Below, piece by piece: positions 34,279 through 43,160 of a DNA stretch of 44,625 bases; the stretch's first letter is position 1, and the number at the start of each line of letters is the position of its first letter. The stretch lies in the NCBI RefSeq assembly GCF_000971275.1, contig NZ_LAPV01000126.1, positions 1 to 44,625 of the forward strand, given 5' to 3'. The notes below the pieces were generated by a model that saw only the letters and a list, made by a program, of their open reading frames with translations, ran no database searches and was not told the origin of the DNA. The DNA is from Devosia psychrophila. GTDB taxonomy: Bacteria > Pseudomonadota > Alphaproteobacteria > Rhizobiales > Devosiaceae. A program made the translations under genes and the position numbers.

Positions 34279-34907
34279 CTACCAATTGGCGATCCTCCCG
34301 TCGGGCAGGATGGCGTGCAGCGCCGGGATGATTTCGGGCGCATAGGGGTGCCTGGCCGCTTCCGCTTCGTCGATCTCGATCCCCAACCCCGGCGGGTCCG
34401 GAATAGCCCAACCCCCATCGACCAGATCGAGTGGAAAGCTGCTGCAAATGTCCTTCAACCAGGGCGCGAGGCCGACCGCTTCCTCCTGTATGACGAAACT
34501 AGGGGTCGCGGCCGCAAACTGCAACGCCACCGCACCAGCCACCGGGCCCATCGGATTGTGCGGCGTGACGCCCATCGATGCAGCCTCCGCAATCGCGGCG
34601 ATCCGCCGCCCGCCGCTAAGCCGCCGCAATGGCTAAGATCGGGTTGCACATAAGTGACCGCACACAGGCGGGCGAGTTCTGCATATTCCTGGACGGTGAG
34701 TAGACGTTCGCCCGTTGCCAAAGGACAATCGACCAGCCGCGACAGCTCCGCCAGTGCCGCTGGATCGCCCGGCTGGATCGGCTCTTCGACGAACATCGGG
34801 CGGATCACCCCAGCCATACAGCCCCCCTGGTCAGTGATGACTTTCACAAAAATCCAGTTGCGATGAACGGCGTTGACCACGACGGTTTCGATGGACGTGA
34901 TCTTCAT
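34279..34907 (-). pseudogene. Sugar-acid dehydratase (enolase superfamily) with internal deletion and frameshift
   Basis: The ATG at 34907 starts MKITSIETVVVNA and then NWIFVKVITDQG, the N-terminus of galactonate/mandelate-racemase-type dehydratases. It jumps after about 28 residues to the barrel segment MFVEEPIQPGDPAALAELSR, then TGERLL and VQPDLSHCGGL, so roughly 170 residues with the capping domain and first metal ligands are absent. At about 34617-34621 one base is missing, and the frame shifts to GGRRIAAIAEAA and GVTPHNPMGPV, the rest of the barrel, ending LPDGRIANW. Two independent lesions make this a clear pseudogene. The ancestral enzyme probably dehydrated an aldonic acid. Confidence 0.83.
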
Positions 34908-35048
34908 GACGGACGCATATCCGTATGGCAGGTGAGGCACAAAGCCAGTTCGCCCAGGCAGTTTGGCTCTTCCGCAGCGGCGATCATCAAGGCAATGTCC
35001 TCCAACACGGTCAGGCTCGAACGGCATGATTGATGTGGAACGAGACAT
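34904..35048 (-). other. Possible 3' remnant of an unidentified gene upstream of the dehydratase
   Basis: One minus-strand frame here reads EDIALMIAAAEEPNCLGELA and then LCLTCHTDMRPS before a TGA that overlaps the dehydratase ATG by 4 bases (ATGA). That coupling is typical of a genuine upstream gene end. I cannot name the family. Another frame is open from an ATG at 35048 straight into the dehydratase frame but resembles nothing. Either way only a fragment is left between the GntR operator region and the dehydratase. Confidence 0.35.
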
Positions 35049-35057
35049 CGCACGTCT

Positions 35058-35072
35058 TTACATCATATGTAA
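35058..35072. promoter_or_regulatory. Candidate GntR operator between divergent genes
   Basis: TTACATCATATGTAA has perfect 6-base inverted arms (TTACAT/ATGTAA) around a 3-base centre. It lies 22 bases before the GntR start and between that gene and the leftward decayed locus. This is the usual place for an FCD-type GntR repressor to control both directions. Assignment to this regulator is inferred from position. Confidence 0.5.
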
Positions 35073-35094
35073 GAACTAAATTGAGTGCTCTTAA

Positions 35095-35871
35095 ATGTTA
35101 AATGCCGCATCACGAACGCTGCAAATGCCGGTCATGCCTGGCGACGCGCTTCCCAAAGGGGCGGCGAAGCAAGCAGTCGATATCCTGGGGCGCAGGATCG
35201 CAAATGATGCCTATTTGCCCGGTCAAATCATGCCCACCGAATCGGAACTGGCCGATTCGCTTGGCGTCAGCCGGGCGACGATCCGCGACGCGATCAAGGT
35301 ATTGTCGGGCAAGGGGATGGTTCGGACGGCACGTCGCTATGGGACGCGGGTTCGCCCGATTGACGAGTGGAACCTGCTCGATGCCGACGTCGTCACATGG
35401 CATGAGCATGGACATCCACGGCTGGCGACCATGTTTGCGGAAACCACGGAATTGCGCATTATCCTCGAACCGGCGGCGGCAGAACTGGCCGCTCAGCGCG
35501 CCACGGCGGCGCAGGTCGAAACCATACTCGAGGCAGCATTGGCGCTGCACCCGGAACAAAACGACGTGCAGGCGATATTTGTCGCCGACTGCCGGTTCCA
35601 CGCTACCATTCTGGACGCAACCTGCAACGGCATGATGCGCCAGATGCGCCCGCTGATCATCACCATGCTGCGGGTTTCGTATGAGTTTGGTGTGCTGCAG
35701 CGTGTCACCGAGCCGGTATCGAAAGATGGCCATATTCGCGTCGCGCAGGCGATTAGGGCGGGCAACGGGCCGCTGGCACGCCAGGAGATGGCGCGAATGC
35801 TGGAGCTCAACCGGCGCGATGCGATTATCGTCAGCCCGCCCATCCGCAACAACCAACCGCAGCAAGCTTGA
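35095..35871 (+). CDS. GntR-family (FCD) transcriptional regulator, DgoR-like
   Basis: 258 residues. The winged helix spans about 25-90 (MPTESELADSLGVSRATIRD and then AIKVLSGKGM), followed by the linker TRVRPIDEWNLLDADVVTWH, typical of DgoR-like sugar-acid regulators. An all-helical FCD domain has likely metal/ligand residues in VADCRFHATILDATCN and DGHIRVAQAIRAGN. It probably senses an aldonate or related sugar acid; the neighbouring dehydratase remnant supports this. The operator candidate at 35058-35072 is just upstream. The next gene begins 6 bases after its stop, so the two are co-transcribed. Confidence 0.87.
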   Translation: MLNAASRTLQMPVMPGDALPKGAAKQAVDILGRRIANDAYLPGQIMPTESELADSLGVSRATIRDAIKVLSGKGMVRTARRYGTRVRPIDEWNLLDADVVTWHEHGHPRLATMFAETTELRIILEPAAAELAAQRATAAQVETILEAALALHPEQNDVQAIFVADCRFHATILDATCNGMMRQMRPLIITMLRVSYEFGVLQRVTEPVSKDGHIRVAQAIRAGNGPLARQEMARMLELNRRDAIIVSPPIRNNQPQQA

Positions 35872-35877
35872 GCCACC

Positions 35878-36795
35878 ATGCGTTATCTTTATACCACCCT
35901 GGGAAAACTGACTGCGGATCAACTCGGCATGATCCTGCCGCACGAACATGTCTTCGTTGATCTGCGGACGCCCGATAAAGAAGGCTATGCGCAGGCCGAT
36001 ACCGCAAGCGTGCTGGCGCTCATGGTGCCGCAGATCGAAGCCATCAAGGCGCTGGGTGTGACTGCGCTGGTAGAGTGCTCCACCGGCGGCGTGGGGCGGC
36101 GGGCGGATCTCGATCTGGCCGTCAGCCGGGCCACGAATTTCCCGATTGTCGTCCCGACGGGCAACTACCGCGAGCCGTGGATTCCCGCATGGGTGCGTGA
36201 CGCAGATGAGAATGCTCTGCATGACTGGATGCTGGCTGAACTCCAAAACGGCATCGAACAGACGGGCTTTCAGGCCGGCTGGATCAAGCTGAGCGCAGGC
36301 GACGATGGAATAACGCCGCTGGAAACCCGTATCCTGCGAGCCGCAACACGCGCGTCCATGGCCACTGGAGCCCTGATCGGCAGTCATACCATTCGCGCTT
36401 CCGTGGTCATGGACCAACTCGACATCATCGAAGCCGAAGGCGGTTTAGCCGAGCGTTTCGTGTCCATCCACACCCATGCCGAACCCGACTTCGCCCTGCA
36501 CAAGGCAATCGCAGCCCGTGGCGCCTGGATCGAATATGACAATATTGGCGCGGTCCCTGTGGAAGAAAGCGCCGACCTGATCCTGCGTGCGCTTGATGCA
36601 GGCCTTGGCAGCCAGCTTCTCATCAGCCACGATCGAGGCTGGTATGATCCCGCCCAGCCCAATGGCGGCGTACCCAAGCCTTATACCGTGGTCAGCACGG
36701 AACTGATCCCCTTACTGAATAAGCGTGGTGTCTCACAGAACACCAATGTCGAACTATTCCACCGCAATCCCTTCACCGCCTTTTCTCGCCCCTGA
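35878..36795 (+). CDS. Phosphotriesterase-family metal hydrolase (probable sugar lactonase)
   Basis: 305 residues of the amidohydrolase superfamily with a complete binuclear metal site: His22 and His24 (LPHEHVFVD), Lys137 (WIKLSAG, the lysine usually carboxylated), His170 (IGSHT), His198/His200 (HTHAEPD) and Asp252 (ISHDRGWY). The order and spacing match phosphotriesterase-like proteins. Relatives inside sugar operons open sugar lactones, and that role fits here beside a DgoR-like regulator and sugar transporters; it is inference. True organophosphate hydrolysis is unlikely to be the native job. Co-transcribed with the GntR gene and convergent with the ATPase gene. Confidence 0.86.
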   Translation: MRYLYTTLGKLTADQLGMILPHEHVFVDLRTPDKEGYAQADTASVLALMVPQIEAIKALGVTALVECSTGGVGRRADLDLAVSRATNFPIVVPTGNYREPWIPAWVRDADENALHDWMLAELQNGIEQTGFQAGWIKLSAGDDGITPLETRILRAATRASMATGALIGSHTIRASVVMDQLDIIEAEGGLAERFVSIHTHAEPDFALHKAIAARGAWIEYDNIGAVPVEESADLILRALDAGLGSQLLISHDRGWYDPAQPNGGVPKPYTVVSTELIPLLNKRGVSQNTNVELFHRNPFTAFSRP

Positions 36796-36841
36796 TGCGC
36801 TGGTTCGAAACTTCCTACGGTCATCACTCACAAGACCAAGC

Positions 36842-37912
36842 CTAGATCGCTTTTTCTGACACCGCGTCGAACAAATGCACGTGCCCGGGTGCAATGCTGA
36901 CGCCTATCGTATCGCCGGCCTTGGCATCGATCCGGCGGGTTTCCACCACGGTCAGTTCCGGCACGGTGGCGGTGGTCAGGTAGGTCATGGACCCCGTCGA
37001 CTCCACAACCGCTACGGGCAGCCGAAGCGCCGCTACAGCGGGGTCAGCGGCAACCAGGTGCTCAGGCCGCAGGCCAACGGTAACCTTCTGCCCAGCCTCG
37101 GCTTTTCGCCCAAGCGGGAGCGACGGCGCGCCTTCTATATCCAGCCCCACACTCATTCCATCGGCGCCTATGGTGCCCGGCAGGAAGTTCATTGCTGGCG
37201 ACCCGATGAAGCCCGCCACGAATTTGCTGACTGGCCGGTCATAGAGGTCCAGCGGCGAGCCCTGCTGCTCGATCACCCCGTCGCGCATCACCACCACATG
37301 GTCCGCCATGGTCATAGCTTCGATTTGGTCATGTGTCACATAGACCGATGTCGCGCCCAGCCTGTCGTGCAAGGCCCTAATTTCCTTGCGCATATGCACG
37401 CGCAGCGCGGCGTCAAGATTGGACAGCGGCTCATCGAACAGGAAGGCCTTGGGGTTGCGAATGATCGCCCGGCCCATCGCAACGCGCTGCCGCTGACCGC
37501 CGGAAAGCTCTCGGGGGTACCGATCAAGCAGGCCGGTCAGACCGGTCGTCGTTGCAATCTCTTCAGCCGACCTGCGGGCAACGTCCTTCTTTATCCCCTT
37601 GATCCGCAGCGAATAGGTCAGGTTTTCTGCAACCGTCATATGCGGATACAGGGCGTAGGACTGAAACACCATGGCCACGTCGCGCTTGCGCGGCGGGACG
37701 TTATTGATCACCTCGCCGGCAATCTTGATAGTGCCACCGGAGATGCTCTCGAGCCCCGCCAGCGAGCGCAGCAGAGTGGACTTGCCGCAACCGGACGGCC
37801 CAACCAATGCGACGAAACTGCCTTTTTCGATAGAGAGGCTGACATTCTTCAGCGCATGGAAGGCGCCGTAGTGCTTGTCGATATTGGCAAGCTCGATCTG
37901 GATTTCGCTCAC
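36842..37912 (-). CDS. ugpC: CUT1 sugar ABC transporter ATPase (UgpC/MsmK family)
   Basis: 356 residues from GTG at 37912 (preceded by GGGGACC). An open frame from 37978 adds 22 residues without homology. Walker [10 protein letters not shown] is at 38-46, Q-loop [12 protein letters not shown], signature LSGGQRQR, Walker [14 protein letters not shown] and H-loop [15 protein letters not shown]. The C-terminal TOBE domain has [10 protein letters not shown]. It energises import through the two permeases upstream. The symbol names the family (UgpC/MalK type), not proven glycerol-phosphate transport. Confidence 0.92.
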   Translation of the reverse strand: MSEIQIELANIDKHYGAFHALKNVSLSIEKGSFVALVGPSGCGKSTLLRSLAGLESISGGTIKIAGEVINNVPPRKRDVAMVFQSYALYPHMTVAENLTYSLRIKGIKKDVARRSAEEIATTTGLTGLLDRYPRELSGGQRQRVAMGRAIIRNPKAFLFDEPLSNLDAALRVHMRKEIRALHDRLGATSVYVTHDQIEAMTMADHVVVMRDGVIEQQGSPLDLYDRPVSKFVAGFIGSPAMNFLPGTIGADGMSVGLDIEGAPSLPLGRKAEAGQKVTVGLRPEHLVAADPAVAALRLPVAVVESTGSMTYLTTATVPELTVVETRRIDAKAGDTIGVSIAPGHVHLFDAVSEKAI

Positions 37913-37955
37913 GGGAGGTCCCCAATATGATGGCATTTGGTTAGCGTTTGGCGGC

Positions 37956-38837
37956 TCATTTGACCGCTCCCACGACAACGCCGCGTGTCAAAGTGCGCTG
38001 GAAGATCAGGAAGAAGATGAGGGTGGGTGCCATGCCGAGCAGTGACGCGGCGGCTTGAAGCGTCGGGTCCGACATGTTCTGGCCGCGCGTCAGGCCCATC
38101 GCCACTGACACGGTCTGGTTGTTATTGGATACCAGCATGACCAGCGGGATCAGGAACTCGTTCCAGGTCCAGATGAAGAAGAACGTCCCCACCACCATGA
38201 GCGACGGTCGGAGCACCGGGACCACCACCTGCCAAAGGATTTGCCACCGATTGGCGCCATCCATTTCGGCGGCCTCGATGATTTCCCTGGGAAAGCTGCT
38301 CAGCACCGACGACAGCAGATAGGTGCCAAAGGCGCTCTGGATCACCGCAAAAATGATGATGACGGCCAGTTGGGTGTCATAGAGGCCTGTCGCCTTGGCC
38401 ATATAGTAAAGCGGGTAGATGATGGATTCCTGCGGCACCATGATGCCGAGCAGCAGAACCACCAGGATGACCCGCGACCCACGCACTTTGCCGATGCCGA
38501 TGGCATAGGCATTGAGCAGGCTTATCGTCACCCCGACAACCGCGACCGCCAGGCTGATGATGGCGCTGTTAAGCAGCTTGCGGCTGAAATCAGCCAGGTT
38601 CCAGAATTTGACGAGCGCCGAGAAATCCAACGCCGTCGGCAGCGACAGTGGTCCATTCATCGCGTAGTCGACACTGGACTTTACCGAATTGCTGAGAGCC
38701 AGAAAGAACGGAAACAAGACCAGCAATAGCAGAAAGCTCAGGAGCGCGAGCACGAACCAGCGTCCTGTCCCATGCCGACGATAGTCATGCACCGCATGTG
38801 GTACGGCGGCAACAGACGTGAGCGTTGTATCGGCCAT
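37956..38837 (-). CDS. CUT1 sugar ABC transporter permease 2 (MalG/UgpE-like)
   Basis: 293 residues with six membrane helices. The first is [20 protein letters not shown]. The conserved ATPase-contact loop reads [20 protein letters not shown], and the C-terminus ends [11 protein letters not shown] as in MalG-type permeases. It starts 3 bases after the stop of permease 1 and is followed by the ATPase gene after 43 bases, so all three are in one operon. It is the second half of the channel. Confidence 0.92.
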   Translation of the reverse strand: MADTTLTSVAAVPHAVHDYRRHGTGRWFVLALLSFLLLLVLFPFFLALSNSVKSSVDYAMNGPLSLPTALDFSALVKFWNLADFSRKLLNSAIISLAVAVVGVTISLLNAYAIGIGKVRGSRVILVVLLLGIMVPQESIIYPLYYMAKATGLYDTQLAVIIIFAVIQSAFGTYLLSSVLSSFPREIIEAAEMDGANRWQILWQVVVPVLRPSLMVVGTFFFIWTWNEFLIPLVMLVSNNNQTVSVAMGLTRGQNMSDPTLQAAASLLGMAPTLIFFLIFQRTLTRGVVVGAVK

Positions 38838-38840
38838 TGT

Positions 38841-39749
38841 CTATTCCCTCCCCGCCTGTCGCGACTGGAAGCGCAGGAAAATCACAGCAAGGCCGATGGT
38901 GAGGATGGTCTGAACCACAGCAATCGCCGCTCCATAGCCAACGCGCTGGGTGGTGAAGAAATGATAATAGGTCAGGTAGGACGGGACCAGGGTGGCATTG
39001 TCCGGTCCGCCCGCCGTCAGCACGAAGATCGGTGCGAACACTTTGAGCGCGGCGATCAGTGTCGTCAGGACCACGACGAAAATCTCGGGTGCCAAAAGCG
39101 GAATGGTGATGGTCACCAACCGCTGCCACCAGCCGGCGCCGTCGAGTTCAGCCGCTTCATAGAGCGCCGGGTCGATGCGCGAGAGGCCAGCCATGAAGAC
39201 GACAAGGCAGTAGCCGACCTGAATCCACACGATGACCAGCGACACGGCCGGCAGCGCGTAAGTGGCATCCCCCAGCCAGTTTTGCGACAACGCGCCCAGA
39301 CCTACGCCCTTGAGAATGATGTTGATCACGCCGACCGGGTTGAAGATCCAACCCCAAAGCACGCCCGCAGCAGTGATCGGCAGGATTTGCGGCAGGTAGA
39401 ATGCGGCGCGGAACAGGCTCGACACCGTCTCGCCGAACTGGTCGCGGATGTAGTCGAACAGCAGCGCCGCCAGCACCAAGCCGAACACGACCGGGATGAT
39501 CGTCATCGAGATGACGAACAGCAGCGTGTGGCTCATCGAGCCCCAGAACTGGCCGTCGCTCAGCATCCGTTCGTAGTTTTGCAAGCCCACGAAACGCGGA
39601 ATGCCGACGCCCTTCCAGGCGGTGAAGCTAAGGGCGAGATTAGCAATCTGGGGCAGCAGCACGATGGCGCAAAAGCCCAGAACGCCGGGTATCAGATAGA
39701 GATAGTAACTGCGCTTGTCTTCCGTGGAAGCAGTGTTCGGCGTGGCCAT
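38841..39749 (-). CDS. CUT1 sugar ABC transporter permease 1 (MalF/UgpA-like)
   Basis: About 302 residues from the ATG at 39749, which has an excellent GGAGGGG site; an ATG four codons upstream is less likely. Six membrane helices run from YYLYLIPGVLGFCAIVLLP. A UgpA-type FVGLQNYERML periplasmic segment follows, and the EAA loop is LYEAAELDGAGWWQRLVTIT. It forms the import channel with permease 2. It lies 62 bases downstream of the binding-protein gene. Confidence 0.92.
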   Translation of the reverse strand: MATPNTASTEDKRSYYLYLIPGVLGFCAIVLLPQIANLALSFTAWKGVGIPRFVGLQNYERMLSDGQFWGSMSHTLLFVISMTIIPVVFGLVLAALLFDYIRDQFGETVSSLFRAAFYLPQILPITAAGVLWGWIFNPVGVINIILKGVGLGALSQNWLGDATYALPAVSLVIVWIQVGYCLVVFMAGLSRIDPALYEAAELDGAGWWQRLVTITIPLLAPEIFVVVLTTLIAALKVFAPIFVLTAGGPDNATLVPSYLTYYHFFTTQRVGYGAAIAVVQTILTIGLAVIFLRFQSRQAGRE

Positions 39750-39811
39750 TTTCCCCTCCACGATCGATGGGGCCGCGCCTTGGATGAAGCGCGACCCGAC
39801 GAGATCAGTTG

Positions 39812-41071
39812 TTACTGGTTGGCCTGTGCGTCGTCATAAGTTTGCTTCAGCTCGCCAGCGAACTGATCGGGCGTCAGGGTGCCCTGCAGCAGGCCAGCGA
39901 CCTTCTGGATCAGCACGTCGTAGAAGCCGGGGACCGGCCAGTCGGGATAGAAGCCGAGACCCTGCTTGTCAGCGATTTCCTTGAACACGGCAGCCGCGTT
40001 CTGGCCGACCGGATTGGTCACCGTAGCCGGGTCAGCTGCGATCGAAACGCCGCCATTATTGGCCTGTTCGGTCTGGTACTTCGGCGACAGCAGCAGGCTG
40101 ATCCACTGCTGAGCAAGTTCGGCGTTCTTGGAGGCCTTCGGGACCACCCAGAGGTTGCCGGTCGAGCCGACCGAGTACTTCGGCGTCGGTACCAGGAACT
40201 GGCCCCACTTGAAGTCCTTGATCGAGGAGCTAAAATTTCCCAGGTTCCAGGTGCCCGAAATGTAGATCGGCGCCTGGCCGGAGGTGAACTGCAGCGCCGC
40301 ATCGGGATCCTTGATGCCCGTCGAATCCTTGCTCACATAGCCCTTGGCCACCCAGTCGATCATGGTCTGGGCCGCAAACAGATAGGGTGCGGTATCGAGC
40401 GGGGCCTTGAGGCCCTGATAGTTCTGGACCCAGGTGTCGTCGGCCTTGGTATAGGCCAGCGAGGCGAGCACGTGCTGGCCGCTGGTATCGGCGCCGCCGA
40501 GCGCCAGTGGCGTGATGCCAGCCGCCTTGAAAGCTTCGAAAGCGGCAGTCAGTTCTTCGAGCGTGGTCGGAACCTTCAGCCCGGCCTTTTCGAACATGTC
40601 GATATTGTAGAAGGCCGACACATACTCGCCATAGGTCGATATGCCCCAGATCGAACCCGATCCGTAAACACCCAGATCGTCATAGCGGCTGAGCGTGAGC
40701 TGGCCTTCGTTGAGGATCTTGTCCCAACCCTGTCCGGTGTAGGCGTCATCGAGCGACTGCAGCAGGCCCTGGCTGGCAACGAGGCCGGCAGTGGCATTGC
40801 CCTTGTTGTATTCCAGCACGTCCGGCGCCTGATCGGAATTGAGGATCATGCTGCCCGAAGCCTGCAACTGCGCGAAGGTCTTCTGCTCGAAATTGACGGT
40901 CACGTCAGGATTGCTGGCCTTGAATTCCTCAAGAGCCTTAGTCCAGGTAATGCCCTGGGCCGAAGCCGCGTCCTCGAACCACCAGATATTGAACGTGTTT
41001 TCCTGGGCATATGCCAGGCCGCTCGTTAGCACCACAGCGCCGATCGCCATGGCCAATGTCGAAAGTTTCAT
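39812..41071 (-). CDS. CUT1 periplasmic sugar-binding protein (family 1)
   Basis: 419 residues from the ATG at 41071 (GGAGG nearby). The Sec signal peptide MKLSTLAMAIGAVVLTSGLA ends at AYA|Q. The mature protein has the SBP_bac_1 pattern: NIWWFEDAASAQGITWTKAL, FEQKTFAQLQASG, APDVLEYNKGNATAG and YGEYVSAFYNIDMFEKAGLK. Many aromatic residues (W, Y) fit carbohydrate stacking. It delivers a glycoside or oligosaccharide to the permeases next door. The precise ligand cannot be read. Confidence 0.92.
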   Translation of the reverse strand: MKLSTLAMAIGAVVLTSGLAYAQENTFNIWWFEDAASAQGITWTKALEEFKASNPDVTVNFEQKTFAQLQASGSMILNSDQAPDVLEYNKGNATAGLVASQGLLQSLDDAYTGQGWDKILNEGQLTLSRYDDLGVYGSGSIWGISTYGEYVSAFYNIDMFEKAGLKVPTTLEELTAAFEAFKAAGITPLALGGADTSGQHVLASLAYTKADDTWVQNYQGLKAPLDTAPYLFAAQTMIDWVAKGYVSKDSTGIKDPDAALQFTSGQAPIYISGTWNLGNFSSSIKDFKWGQFLVPTPKYSVGSTGNLWVVPKASKNAELAQQWISLLLSPKYQTEQANNGGVSIAADPATVTNPVGQNAAAVFKEIADKQGLGFYPDWPVPGFYDVLIQKVAGLLQGTLTPDQFAGELKQTYDDAQANQ

Positions 41072-41161
41072 CCTCAGTCCTCCCATTGTGCGGCACGGGC
41101 CGCGGTTATGCTAAATCTCGCCGGAGCTTCTTGCGGAGCCTGTTGCGGCGATCCGACGAGG

Positions 41162-42055
41162 TTAGGCGATGTAGTCGCCACCCCGGCAATTCTTGAGATA
41201 GTTGAGCCCGCGCACCTGACCCGTCATTTCGAGGTCGCCGCGATAGACCGGGTCATGCCAGCCTTCGATGTCGATGGAGCCGGCATAGCCAGCGAGCCGT
41301 AGCTCGGAGATCACGTCGGTCCAGTTGGTGTCGCCGAAACCCGGCGTGCGCATGAACACGAACTTCTCCTTGCCGAAGACGCCATGCTCCTTGATGACCT
41401 CCCAGCGGATGGTCGCGTCCTTGCCGTGCACATGGAAGAACTTGTGCGCCCATTTGCGGATCTGGGGCATCGGATCGATCAGATAAACCATCTGGTGGCA
41501 GGGCTCCCACTCGAGCCCGATATTGTCATCCGGCGTCTCGTTGAAGATCAGCTCCCAAGCATCGGGATTATGGGCAATGTTCCAGTCGCCGGTCGCCCAA
41601 TTGCCATCCATGGCGCAGTTTTCGAACGCCAGCCTGACGCCCTTGTCCGCGGCGCGCTTTGCCAGTTCGCTCCAAACTTCCTTGTAGCGCGGCAGGCTGT
41701 CGGTCAGTGGCTTGTTGCGGATGCGACCGGTAAAACCAGCAACCGTCGTGGCGCCGAAGTGATGCGCGTTGTCGATGCAATCCTTCCAGCCCTGCAGGGT
41801 CTGGCGGTCCATTTCCTGGTCTTCCAAGGGGTTGCCGAACATGCCCAGCGTCGAAATGGTGATGTCGCGATTGCCGATCGCCCCAACGCTGCGCTTGCCG
41901 AGTTCGGCTAGGTTCTGCCCATTGGTGGTCTGCCAGAAGAACGGCTCGAAGCTCTCGAAGCCCAGGTCAGCGATCGCTGCGATATTCTCGGCGGCCTTGC
42001 CTTCGGTAGCCTGGATCATGGTGCCGATGCGGATGGCCTTGGCGGGGTTGGTCAA
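41162..42055 (-). CDS. Sugar phosphate isomerase/epimerase-family TIM barrel (YcjR-like)
   Basis: About 297 residues of the xylose-isomerase-like AP_endonuc_2 fold. Probable metal ligands are Glu145 (LAFEN), Glu184 (EWEPCHQ, where Asp is commoner), His210 (FFHVHGKD) and Glu264 (SIDIEGWHD). The N-terminal IRIGTMIQATEGKAAENIAA and SFEPFFWQT match sugar 3-keto epimerase/hydrolase relatives found with Gfo/Idh dehydrogenases. No ATG is available: TTG at 42055 has a GAGG site 9 bases upstream, while TTG at 42070 overlaps the oxidoreductase stop (TTGA). It is in one operon with the oxidoreductase and probably acts on its 3-keto product (inference). Confidence 0.85.
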   Translation of the reverse strand: MTNPAKAIRIGTMIQATEGKAAENIAAIADLGFESFEPFFWQTTNGQNLAELGKRSVGAIGNRDITISTLGMFGNPLEDQEMDRQTLQGWKDCIDNAHHFGATTVAGFTGRIRNKPLTDSLPRYKEVWSELAKRAADKGVRLAFENCAMDGNWATGDWNIAHNPDAWELIFNETPDDNIGLEWEPCHQMVYLIDPMPQIRKWAHKFFHVHGKDATIRWEVIKEHGVFGKEKFVFMRTPGFGDTNWTDVISELRLAGYAGSIDIEGWHDPVYRGDLEMTGQVRGLNYLKNCRGGDYIA

Positions 42056-42066
42056 CTCGGAAATCC

Positions 42067-43101
42067 TCAAACTGCAATGGTGACGCGCTGGCGGGTCTTG
42101 GCGCTTTCAATCGCGGCAAACACCATCGCCAGGCTCTTGATATTGTCGTTGCCGGCAGTTTCGGGCGGCCTGCCTTGCTCGATGGCGTCCAGGAATTCCG
42201 CGATGACGCTGGCATGGCCATGCGTCTGCTCGATATCGGCCGGAGCCGGAACCTCGACAGATGCGGCCTCGCGCAATAGGCCCGAACCGTCGACAGCCAC
42301 CTTGGCGTCGAAGTTTTCCTCGCCATCCCAGATCAGCGTGCCCTTGGTACCAATGATCCGCCAGGCGCTCTCCCAGCTCGTATTGGCGCCCTCGGCGCAC
42401 CAGGAGCCGCGATAGTTGAACACCACGCCTTCCTCGAATTCGAAGATCGCATTGGCGGCAGCGCCGTGCCCATACCAGGAGCCTCGGGGATTGTTCTCCA
42501 GGCAATAGACTGCCGTCGGCGCCGCTCCGGCCATGAAGCGCGCGGCATCCAGGGTGTGTATCGCCATGTCGAGCAGCAGCACATTGTCCATTTCCTCGCG
42601 GAAGCCGCCGAAATGCGCGCCGACGAAGAAGTCGCAATGCAGCGCCGTGAGCTCGCCGAGTGCCCCGCTTTCAAGCAGCCGGCGAATGCGGCGAACGCCG
42701 GAAATGAAGCGCCGGTTCTGCACCACGGCGTGAACACGTCCTGCCGCATGCGCCTGCGCGATCATTTCCCGGCCAGCCGCAAGAGTGGACGCCATCGGTT
42801 TTTCGCTGAGTACGTGGCAGCCGTGGCGCAACCCGGTGGAAACGACCTCGTCTCGGGCCGCCGGTATCACGACGTCGAACAGCAAGTCAGGCTTGGTGGC
42901 CGCGAGCACGGCATCCAGATCGGTCCCGATCGTGATGTTGGAGAGACCAAACTCCGCGGCCCGCGCCTCGGCGGTGGCACGATGCAGGTCGACTAGGCCG
43001 ACAATCTGCACACGGCCCTTGAGCAAAGGATGATTGGCTAATGCCGACAACCACCCCTTTGACATGTTTCCGCAGCCCGCAATAACGGCCGTAAACGTCA
43101 C
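42067..43101 (-). CDS. Gfo/Idh/MocA-family sugar oxidoreductase
   Basis: 344 residues. The Rossmann domain has AGCGNMSKGW (9-17) and an NAD-type acidic Asp38 (VGLVDLHRA). The family catalytic motif SEKPMA gives Glu100, Lys101 and Pro102. The C-terminal alpha/beta domain contains LLLDMAIHTLDAARFM, with the His/Asp expected at the active site. Such enzymes oxidise a sugar hydroxyl, often at C3 of a glycoside. The start is GTG at 43101 with a strong GGGAGG site. It is the first gene of the leftward island operon, directly behind the LacI-type operator. A partial operator-like CGTAAACGT overlaps its first codons (43090-43098). Confidence 0.9.
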   Translation of the reverse strand: MTFTAVIAGCGNMSKGWLSALANHPLLKGRVQIVGLVDLHRATAEARAAEFGLSNITIGTDLDAVLAATKPDLLFDVVIPAARDEVVSTGLRHGCHVLSEKPMASTLAAGREMIAQAHAAGRVHAVVQNRRFISGVRRIRRLLESGALGELTALHCDFFVGAHFGGFREEMDNVLLLDMAIHTLDAARFMAGAAPTAVYCLENNPRGSWYGHGAAANAIFEFEEGVVFNYRGSWCAEGANTSWESAWRIIGTKGTLIWDGEENFDAKVAVDGSGLLREAASVEVPAPADIEQTHGHASVIAEFLDAIEQGRPPETAGNDNIKSLAMVFAAIESAKTRQRVTIAV

Positions 43102-43160
43102 TCTAAAATCCTCCCGGTAACATGTGCGTGCCCATCTACGCGGGTCGGAGGCGCATGTGC

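Noticed and set aside
35110..36417. 435-codon minus-strand open frame
   Set aside because: It is antisense to two well-supported genes (GntR and the phosphotriesterase-fold protein). It is long only because of the GC-rich codon pattern.
35878..36795. Dedicated organophosphate-degrading phosphotriesterase
   Set aside because: The fold and metal ligands match, but there is no signal peptide and the setting is a sugar operon. A lactonase-like role is more likely.
38772..41029. Long plus-strand frames (355 and 406 codons)
   Set aside because: They lie opposite the CUT1 permeases and binding protein, and their charged, repetitive composition (many R, H, D, Q) is typical of antisense shadows.
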